This document shows positions 8,946 to 15,000 of a stretch of DNA of 15,000 bases, one piece after another (position 1 is the stretch's first letter; each line of letters starts with the position of its first letter). The notes below the pieces were generated by a model. That model was given only the letters and a program-made list of their open reading frames with translations, had not been told where the DNA came from and ran no database searches. Made by a program: the position numbers and the translations under genes. The DNA is from Penaeus vannamei (taxonomy: Eukaryota; Arthropoda; Malacostraca; Decapoda; Penaeidae), in the NCBI RefSeq assembly GCF_042767895.1, contig NC_091567.1, positions 15,223,847 through 15,238,846 on the forward strand, in the 5' to 3' direction.

Positions 8946-9515
8946 CTTCTGTGCCTCTTCCTTTCCCTCTTCTAGCTTCTGTGCCTCTTGTTTTCCCTCT
9001 CCTAGCTTCTGTGCCTTTTCCCTTCCGTCTCCCAGCTTCTGCGCCTCTTGCTTTCCCTCTCCAAGCTTCTGTACCTCTTTCTTTCCCTCTCCTTGCTTCT
9101 GTGCCTCTTGCTTTTCCTCTTCTAGCATCTTTGCCTCCTGCTTTTCCTCTCTTAGCTTCTTTGCCTCTTCCTTTCTCTCTCCTAGCTTCTGTACCTCTTT
9201 CTTTCCCTCTCCTCGCTTCTGTGCCTCTTGATTTTCCTCTCCTAGCTTCTTTCCCTCTTCCTTTCTCTCTCCTAGCTTCTGTGCCTCTTGTCTTTCCTCT
9301 CCTAGCTTCTTTGCCTCTTCCTCTCCCTCTCCTAGCTTCTGTGCCTCTTTTTTTCCTTCTCCTATCTTCTTTACCTCTTTCCTTCCCTCTCCTAGCTTCT
9401 GTGCCTATTGTTTTTCCTCTCCTAGCTTCTGTGCCTCTTCCATTCCCTCTCCTAACCTCTGTGCCTCTTAGTTTCCCTCTCCTAGCTTCTGTGCCTCTTT
9501 CTTTCCCTCTCCTAG

Positions 9516-9521
9516 CTTAAG
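9516..9521 (+). other. Doublet substitution (cttaag) giving the only substitution-made stop noted in the SVPLPFPLLA frame
   Basis: At 9516-9521 the normal agcttctgtg junction reads agcttaagtg. Two adjacent changes convert the tct codon of the hydrophobic + frame into taa (9518-9520). All other breaks seen in that frame come from length-variant units. Confidence 0.85.
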
Positions 9522-10505
9522 TGCCTCTTTCTTTCTCTCTCCTATATTCTGTGTCTCTTCCTTTCCCTCTCCTAGCTTTTGTGCCTCTTCCTTTTCCTCT
9601 CCTAGCTTCTGTGCCCCTTGCTTTTCCTCTCCTAGCTTCTGTGCCTCTTTCTTTTCCTCTCCCAGCTTCTGCGCCTCTTTCTTTCCCTCTCCTAGCTTCT
9701 GTGCCTCTTCCTTTCCCTCTCCTAGCTTCTGTGCCTCTTCCTTTCCCTCTCCTAGCTTCTTTGCCTCTTCTTTTCCCTCTCCTAGCTGCTGTGCCTCTTG
9801 CTTTTCCTCTTCTAGATTCTGTGCCTTTTGCTTTTCCTCTCCTAGCTTCTGTGCCCCTTGCTTTTCCTCTCCTAGCTTCTGTGCCTCTTTCTTTTCCTCT
9901 CCCAGCTTCTACACCTCTTGCTTTTCCTCTCCTAGCTTCTGTGCCTCTTTCTTTCCCTCTCCTAGCTTCTGTGCCTCTTCCTTTCCCTCTCCTAGCTTCT
10001 GTGCCTCTTGCTTTTCCTCTTCTAGATTCTGTGCCTCTTGCTTTTCCTCTCCTAGCTTCTGTGCCTCTTCCTTTTTCTCTCCTAGCTTCTGTGCCTCTTG
10101 CTTTTCCTCTCCTAGCTTCTGTGCCTCTTGATTTTCCTCTCCTAGCTTCTTTGCCTCTTCCTTTCTCTCTCCTAGCTCCTGTGCCTCTTCCTTTCCCTCT
10201 CCTAGCTTCTGTGCCTCTTGCTTTTCCTCTCCTAGCTTCTGTGCCTCTTCCTCTCCCTCTTCTAGCTTCTTTGCCTCTTTCTTTCTCTCTCCTAGCTTCT
10301 GTGCCTCTTGCCTTTCCTCTCCTAGCTTCTGTGCTTTTTGCTTTTCTTCTTCTAGATTCTATACCTCTTGCTTTTCCTCTTTTTGCTTCTGTGCCTCTTT
10401 CTTTCCCTCTCCTAGCTTCTGTGCCTCTTGCTTTTCCTGTTCTAGCATCTGTGCCTCTTGCTTTTCCTCTTCTAGCTTCTGTGCCTCTTGCTTTTCCTCT
10501 CCTAG

Positions 10506-10531
10506 CTTCTATGCCTCTTTCCCTCTCCTCG
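10506..10531. repeat. 26-bp length-variant unit (-4 bp)
   Basis: The unit reads cttctatgcctctttccctc and then reaches the next unit after 26 bp. The missing four bases correspond to the ctttctttccc region collapsing to ctttccc, a deletion between short direct repeats. It shifts triplet frame. Confidence 0.92.
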
Positions 10532-10711
10532 CTTCTGTGCCTCTTCTTTTTCCTCTCCTAGCTTCTTTGCCTCTTTCCTTCTCTGTCCTAGCTTCTGTGC
10601 CTCTTGATTTTCCTCTCCTATCTTCTTTGCCTCTTCCTTTCTCTCTCCTAGCTTCTGTGCCTCTTGTCTTTCCTCTCCTTGCTTTTTTGCCTCTTCCTCT
10701 CCCTCTCCTAG

Positions 10712-10743
10712 CTTCTGTGCCTCTTTTTTTTTCCTTCTCTTAG
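10712..10743. repeat. 32-bp length-variant unit (+2 bp) in a T run
   Basis: The unit contains an uninterrupted run of nine T (about 10724-10732) where the homologous units near 9336 and 12514 have shorter runs. Two extra bases shift triplet frame. Homopolymer slippage is the likely cause, either in the genome or as a sequencing error. Confidence 0.9.
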
Positions 10744-11730
10744 CTTCTGTACCTCTTTCTTTCCCTCTCCTAGCTTCTGCGCCTCTTGTTTTTCCTCTCC
10801 TACCTTCTGTGCCTCTTCCATTACCTCTCCTAACCTCTGTGCCTCTTAGTTTCCCTCTCCTAGCTTCTGTGCCTCTTACTTTCCCTCTCCTCGCTTCTAT
10901 GCCTCTTTCTTTCTCTCTCCTATATTCTATGTCTCTTCCTTTCCCTCTTCTTGCTTGTATGCCTCTTCCTTTTCCTCTCCTAGCTTCTGTGCCCCTTGCT
11001 TTTCCTCTCCTAGCTTCGGTGCCTCTTTCTTTTCCTCTCCCAGCTTCTGCGCCTCTTTCTTTCCCTCTCCTAGCTTCTGTGCCTCTTTCTTTTCCTCTCC
11101 TAGCTTCTGTGCCTCTTCCTTTCCCTCTCCTAGCTTCTTTGCCTCTTCTTTTCCCTCTCCTAGCTGCTCTGCCTCTTGCTTTTCCTCTTCTAGATTCTGT
11201 GCCTTTTGCTTTTCCTCTCCTAGCTTCTGTGCCCCTTGCTTTTCCTCTCCTAGCTTCTGTGCCTCTTTCTTTTCCTCTCCCAGCTTCTACGCCTCTTTCT
11301 TTCCCTCTCCTAGCTTCTGTGCCTCTTCCTTTCCCTCTTCCAGCTTCTGCGCCTCTTGCTTTTCCTCTCCTAGCTTCTGTGCCTCTTTCTTTCCCTCGCC
11401 TAGCTTCTGTGCCTCTTCCTTTCCCTCTCCTAGCTTCTGTGCCTCTTGCTTTTCCTCTTCTAGATTCTGTGCCTTTTGCTTTTCCTCTCCTAGCTTCTGT
11501 GCCTCTTCCTTTTTCTCTCCAAGCTTCTGTGCCTCTTGCTTTTCCTCTCCTAGCTTCTGTGCCTCTTGCTTTTCCTCTCCTAGCTTCTTTGCCTCTGCCT
11601 TTCTCTCTCCTAGCTTCTGTGCCTCTTGCCTTTCCTCTCCTAGCTCCTGTGCCTCTTCCTTTCCCTATCCTAGCTTCTGTGCCTCTTGCTTCTCCTCTCC
11701 TTGCTTCTGTGCCTCTTGCTTTTCCTCTTC

Positions 11731-13415
11731 TACATTCTGTGCCTTTTGCTTTTCCTCTCCTAGCTTTTATGCCTCTTTCTTTCCCTCTCGTAGCTTCTGT
11801 GCCTCTTCCTTTCCCTCTCCTAACTTCTATGCCTCTTACTTTCCCTCTCCTAGCTTCTGTGCCTCTTCCTCTCCCTCTCCTAGCCGCTGTGCCTCTTCCT
11901 TTCCCTCTCCTAGCTTCTGTGCCTCTTCCTCTCCCTCTCCTAGCCTCTGTACCTCTTTCTTTTCCTCTCCTAACTTATGTGCCTTTTTCTTTCCCTCTCC
12001 TAGCTTGTGTGCCTCTTCCTTTTCCTCTCCTGGCTCCTGTGCCTCTTGATTTTCCTCTTCTAGCTTCTTTGCCTCTTCCTTTCTCACTCCTAGCTTCTGT
12101 GCCTCTTGCCTTTCCTCTCCTAGCTCCTGTGCCTCTTTCTTTCCCTCTCCTAGCTTCTGTGCCTCTTGGTTTTCCTCTTCTAGCTTCTGTGCTTTTTGCT
12201 TTTCCTCTTCTAGATTCTGTACCTCTTCCTTTTCCTCTTTTTGCTTATGTGCCCCTTTCTTTCCCTCTCCTAGCTTCTGTGCCTCTTGCTTTTCCTCTTC
12301 TAGCATCTTTGCCTCTTGCTTTTCTTCTTCTAGCTTCTGTGCCTCTTCTTTTTCCTCTCCTAGCTTCTTTGCCTCTTTCATTCTCTCTCCTAGCTTCTGT
12401 GCCTCTTGATTTTCCTCTCCTATCTTCTTTGCCTCTTCCTTTCTCTCTCCTAGCTTCTGTGCCTCTTGTCTTTCCTCTCCTAGCTTCTTTGCCTCTTCCT
12501 CTCCCTCACCTAGCTTCTTTGCCTCTTTTTTTCCTTCTCCTAGCTTTTGTACCTCTTTCCTTCCCTCTCCTAGCTTCTGTGCCTATTGTTTTTCCTCTCC
12601 TAGCTTCTGTGCCTCTTCCATTCCCTCTCCTAACCTCTGTGCCTCTTAGTTTCCCTCTCCTAGCTTCTGTGCCTGTTTCTTTCTCTCTCCTATATTCTGT
12701 GCCTCTTCCTTTCCCTCTCCTAGCTTTTGTGCCTTTTCCTTTCATTCTCCTAGCCTCTGTGCCCCTTGCTTTTCCTCTCCTAGCCTCTGTGCCTCTTTCT
12801 TTCCTTCTCCTAGTTTCTGTGCCTCTTTCTTTCCCTCTTCTAGCTTCTGTGCCTCTTGCTTTTCCTCTCCTAGCTTCTATGCCTCTTGCTTTTCCTCTTC
12901 TACATTCTGTGCCTTTTGCTTTTCCTCTCCTAGCTTTTATGCCTCTTTCTTTCCCTCTCGTAGCTTCTGTGCGTCTTCCTTTCCCTCTCCTAACTACTAT
13001 GCCTCTTACTTTCCCTCATCTAGCTTCTGTGCCTCTTCCTCTCCCTCTCCTAGCCTCTGTGCCTCTTCCTTTCCCTCTCCTAGCTTCTGTGCCTCTTCCT
13101 CTCCCTCTCCTAGCCTCTGTACCTCTTTCTTTTCCTCTCCTAGCTTATGTGCCTCTTTCTTTCCCTCTCCTAGCTTCTGTGCCTCTTGCTTTTCCTCTCC
13201 TAGCTTCTGTGCCTCTTGATTTTCCTCTTCTAGCTTCTTTGCCTCTTCCTTTCTCTCTCCTAGCTTCTGTGCCTCTTGCCTTTCCTCTCCTAGCTCCTGT
13301 GCCTCTTTCTTTCCCTCTCCTAGCTTCTGTGCCTCTTGGTTTTCCTCTTCTAGCTTCTGTGCTTTTTGCTTTTCCTCTTCTAGATTCTGTACCTCTTGCT
13401 TTTCCTCATTTTGCT
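11731..13415. repeat. 1170-bp-offset duplicated block (11731-12245 and 12901-13415)
   Basis: Seventeen units match in order at an offset of exactly 39 units. Markers are tacattctgtgccttttgc (11731 and 12901), ctttccctctcgtag, taacttctatg or taactactatg, cttgattttcctcttctag, ctttctcactcc or ctttctctctcc, tagctcctg (12121 and 13291), cttggttttcc, gtgctttttgc and tagattctgtacc. The copies differ at scattered single bases. Part of the block is also recognisable near 10121-10400 with two extra units. Confidence 0.92.
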
Positions 13416-14403
13416 TCTGTTGCTCTTGCTTTCCCTCTTCTAGCTTCTGTGCCTCTTGCTTTTCCTCTTCTAGCTTCTGTCCCTCTTGCTTTTCCTCTTC
13501 TAGCTTCTGTACCTTTTCCTTTTCCTCTCCTAGCTTCTGTGCCTCTTCCTTTCCCTCTCCTAACTTCTGTGCCTTTTCTTTTCCCTCTCCTAGCTTCTGT
13601 GCCTCTTCCTTTCCCTCTCATAGCTTCTTTGCCTCTTGCTTTTCCTCTCCTAGCTTCTGTGTTTCTTCCTCTCCCTCTCCTTGCCTCTGTGCCTCTTCCT
13701 TTCCTTCTCCTAGCTTCTGTGCCTCTTGCTTTCCCTCTTCTAGCTTCTGTGCCTCTTGCTTTTCCTCTCCTAGCTTCTGTGCTTCTTCCTTTCCCTCTCC
13801 TAGCTTCTGTGCCTCATTCTTTCACTCTCCTAGCTTCTGTGCCTGTTTCTTTCTCTCTCCTATATTCTGTGCCTCTTCCTTTCCCTACCCTAGCTTCTCT
13901 ACCTCTTCCTTTCCTTCTCCTAGCCTCTGTGCCTCTTCCTCTCCCTCTCCTAGCCTCTGTGCCTCTTTCTTTCCTTCTCCTAGTTTCTGTGCCTCTTTCT
14001 TTCCCTCTTCTAGCTTCTGTGCCTCTTGCTTTCCCTCTCCTAGCTTCTCTGGCTCTTCCTTTCCCTCTCCTAGCTTCTGTGCCTCTTGCTTTTCCTCTTC
14101 TAGCTTCTCTGCCTCTTCCTTTCCCTCTCCTAGCTTCTGTGCCTCTTTCTTTCCCTCTCCTAGCTTCTGTGCCTCTTGCTCTTCCTCTCCTAGCTTCTGT
14201 GCCTCTTGCTTTTCCTCTCCTAGCTTCTGTGCCTCTTGCTTTCCCTCTTCTAGATTTTGTGCCTCTTCCTTTCCCTCTTCTAGATTTTGTGCCTCTTCCT
14301 TTTCCTTTTCTAGCTTCTGTGCCTCTTCCTTTCCTTCTGCTAGCTTCTGTGCCTCTTGTTTTTCCTCTCCTAGGTTCTGTGCCTCTTCCTCTCCCTCTCC
14401 TAG

Positions 14404-14491
14404 CCTCTGTGCCTCTTCCTTTCCTCTCCTAGTTACTGTGCCTCTTCCTCTCGCTCTCCTAGCTTCTGTGTCCTTTCTTTCTCTCTCCTAT
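14404..14491. repeat. Two closely spaced 29-bp units (-1 bp each)
   Basis: Units at 14404-14432 (cctttcctctcc, one C fewer in a CCC run) and 14463-14491 (gtgtcctttc instead of gtgcctctttc) each lack one base, with one normal unit between them. The first closes the last long + open frame, at 14432. Confidence 0.9.
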
Positions 14492-15000
14492 ATTCTTTGC
14501 CTCTTCCTCTCCCTCTCCTAGCTTCTGTGCCTCTTTCTTTCCCTCTCCTAGCTTCTATGTCTCTTGCTTTTCCTATCCTAGCTTCTGTGCCTCTTGCTTT
14601 TCCTCTCCTAGCTTCTGTGCCTCTTTCTTTCCTTCTCCTAGCTTCTGTGCCTCTTCCTTTCCCTCTCCTATCTTTTCTACCTCTTGCTTTTCTTCTCCTA
14701 GCTTCTGTGCCTCTTTCTTTTCCTCTCCTAGCTTCTGTGCCTCTTCCTTTCTCTCTCCTTGCTTCTGTGCCTCTTCCTTTCCCTCTCCTAGCTTCTGTGC
14801 CTCTTCCTTTCCGTCTCCTTGCTTCTGTGCCTCTTCGTTTCCCTCTCCTAGCTTCTGTGCTTCTTCCTTTCCCTCTCCTAGCTTCTGTGCCTCTTCCTTT
14901 CCCTCTCCTAGCTTCTGTGCCTTTTGCTTTTCCTCTCCTAGCTTCTGTGTTTCTTCCTTTCCCTCTCCTAACTTCTGTGCCTCTTGGTTTTCCTCTCCTA
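14492..15000. repeat. Terminal array segment, continues past the window
   Basis: Sixteen complete 30-bp units and a partial one at 14972-15000, mostly near-consensus or cttgcttttcct and ctttctttccct subtypes. No decay towards unique sequence is seen at the edge, so the array boundary lies further right. Confidence 0.93.

Larger units (their letters stand above)
9461..11313. repeat. 1378-bp-offset duplicated block (9461-9935 and 10839-11313)
   Basis: After the shared cttagtttccc marker both copies continue through ctttctttctctctcctatattctatg or ctgtg, gtgccccttg, ctttcttttcctctcccagc, cttcttttccctctcctagctgct and cttctagattctgtgcc units in the same order. The cccagcttctac marker is at 9901 and 11279, again 1378 bp apart. 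The second copy then carries extra units, so copy number diverged after duplication. Confidence 0.9.
9246..12700. repeat. Three-copy higher-order block (about 9246-9520, 10622-10898, 12424-12700)
   Basis: The three segments share a characteristic unit order: ctttctctctcc, cttgtctttcc, cttcctctccct, a T-rich ctttttttcc-type unit, ctttccttccct or ctttctttccct, a cttgtttttcc unit, cttccattccct or cttccattacct followed by taacctctg, and cttagtttccc. The cttagtttccc marker begins (at its gtgcct) at 9461, 10839 and 12639, giving offsets of 1378 and exactly 1800 bp. The 1378 figure is 46 units minus two bases, explained by the -4 unit at 10506 and the +2 unit at 10712. Confidence 0.92.
1..15000. repeat. 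30-bp polypyrimidine tandem array, about 498 units, both ends open
   Basis: Every line of the window is built from a 30-bp unit whose + strand consensus starts cttctgtgcctcttc and ends ctttccctctcctag. The consensus is 26/30 pyrimidine and about 53% G+C (13 C, 13 T, 3 G, 1 A). Phasing on the leading ctt gives about 498 complete units, beginning at 18 and still running at 14972-15000. Most variation is substitution at recurrent sites. The main subtypes are cttcctttccct (near consensus), cttgcttttcct, ctttctttccct, cttgattttcct, cttgctcttcct and cttcctctccct. No unique sequence interrupts the array. It is best described as a minisatellite or satellite array of eukaryotic type; the organism and any function are unknown. 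The array may instead be a repetitive exon or a transcribed noncoding repeat, but nothing here demonstrates either. Confidence 0.98.

Noticed and set aside
8718..9128. Coiled-coil protein on the minus strand from the Glu/Lys/Gln-rich peptide
   Set aside because: The period is ten residues with one Leu per period, not a heptad with paired hydrophobic positions. The frame has stops on both sides and no unique sequence. It is kept only as a low-confidence observation about stop density.
1..15000. CRISPR array, because of a regular repeat of about 30 bp
   Set aside because: Units abut directly with no unique spacers, and repeats vary by substitution, which is the pattern of a tandem satellite.
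1..15000. G-quadruplex array on the purine strand
   Set aside because: The consensus has only one GGG per 30 bases, and many subtypes have none, so canonical four-tract quadruplexes with short loops are not predicted.
1..15000. Telomeric repeat
   Set aside because: The 30-bp unit does not contain a tandem 5-8 bp telomere-type motif and diverges too much between units.
1..15000. tRNA, rRNA, transposon ends, terminators, promoters or ribosome binding sites
   Set aside because: No sequence other than the repeat is present, and no inverted terminal repeats or structured RNA signature were seen.

Overview
The whole 15 kb window is one uninterrupted tandem array of a 30-bp, pyrimidine-rich unit. 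The + strand consensus begins cttctgtgcctcttc and ends ctttccctctcctag. I count about 498 complete units plus a partial unit at each edge. No unique sequence, recognisable gene, tRNA, rRNA, transposon or array boundary is visible, so the array extends beyond both ends. A minisatellite or satellite array this long, with no conserved genes around it, points to a eukaryotic (perhaps animal) genome. Nothing in the sequence names the organism.

Layout, phasing units on the leading 'ctt' of the + strand. Positions 18-2399 are dominated by near-consensus units ('cttcctttccctctcctag'), with one 42-bp unit at 708-749. At about 2071-2430 the array switches to a 'cttgcttttcctcttctag' subtype. From 2429 to 15000 several subtypes are interleaved in longer, higher-order duplicated blocks, with copy offsets of 629, 1170, 1211, 1378, about 1800 and 2010 bp. 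A 90-bp trimer is repeated three times at 8676-8945. Thirteen length changes break the strict 30-bp phase: 708 (+12), 2400 (-1), 3149 (-1), 3268 (-3), 4075 (+3), 4408 (-2), 7436 (+12), 7778 (-1), 8407 (-1), 10506 (-4), 10712 (+2), 14404 (-1) and 14463 (-1). Nine of these are not multiples of three.

Coding potential. Because 30 is a multiple of three, four of the six frames of the consensus are stop-free, and very long open frames arise automatically. The + frame reads SVPLPFPLLA repeats and stays open for up to about 1200 codons, but no consensus codon in it is one substitution from a stop, so its length is not evidence of a gene. The complementary purine strand reads a charged decapeptide, LGEGKEEAQK, which is easily broken by mutation and does contain many stops, with one notable stop-free run of about 419 codons at 5432-6688. 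I annotate no CDS.

What stands out is the array itself: a strongly strand-asymmetric polypyrimidine/polypurine block in which every unit ends in a pyrimidine tract followed by TAG, resembling a 3' splice acceptor repeated hundreds of times. Its visible history is one of local homogenisation plus nested segmental duplication.
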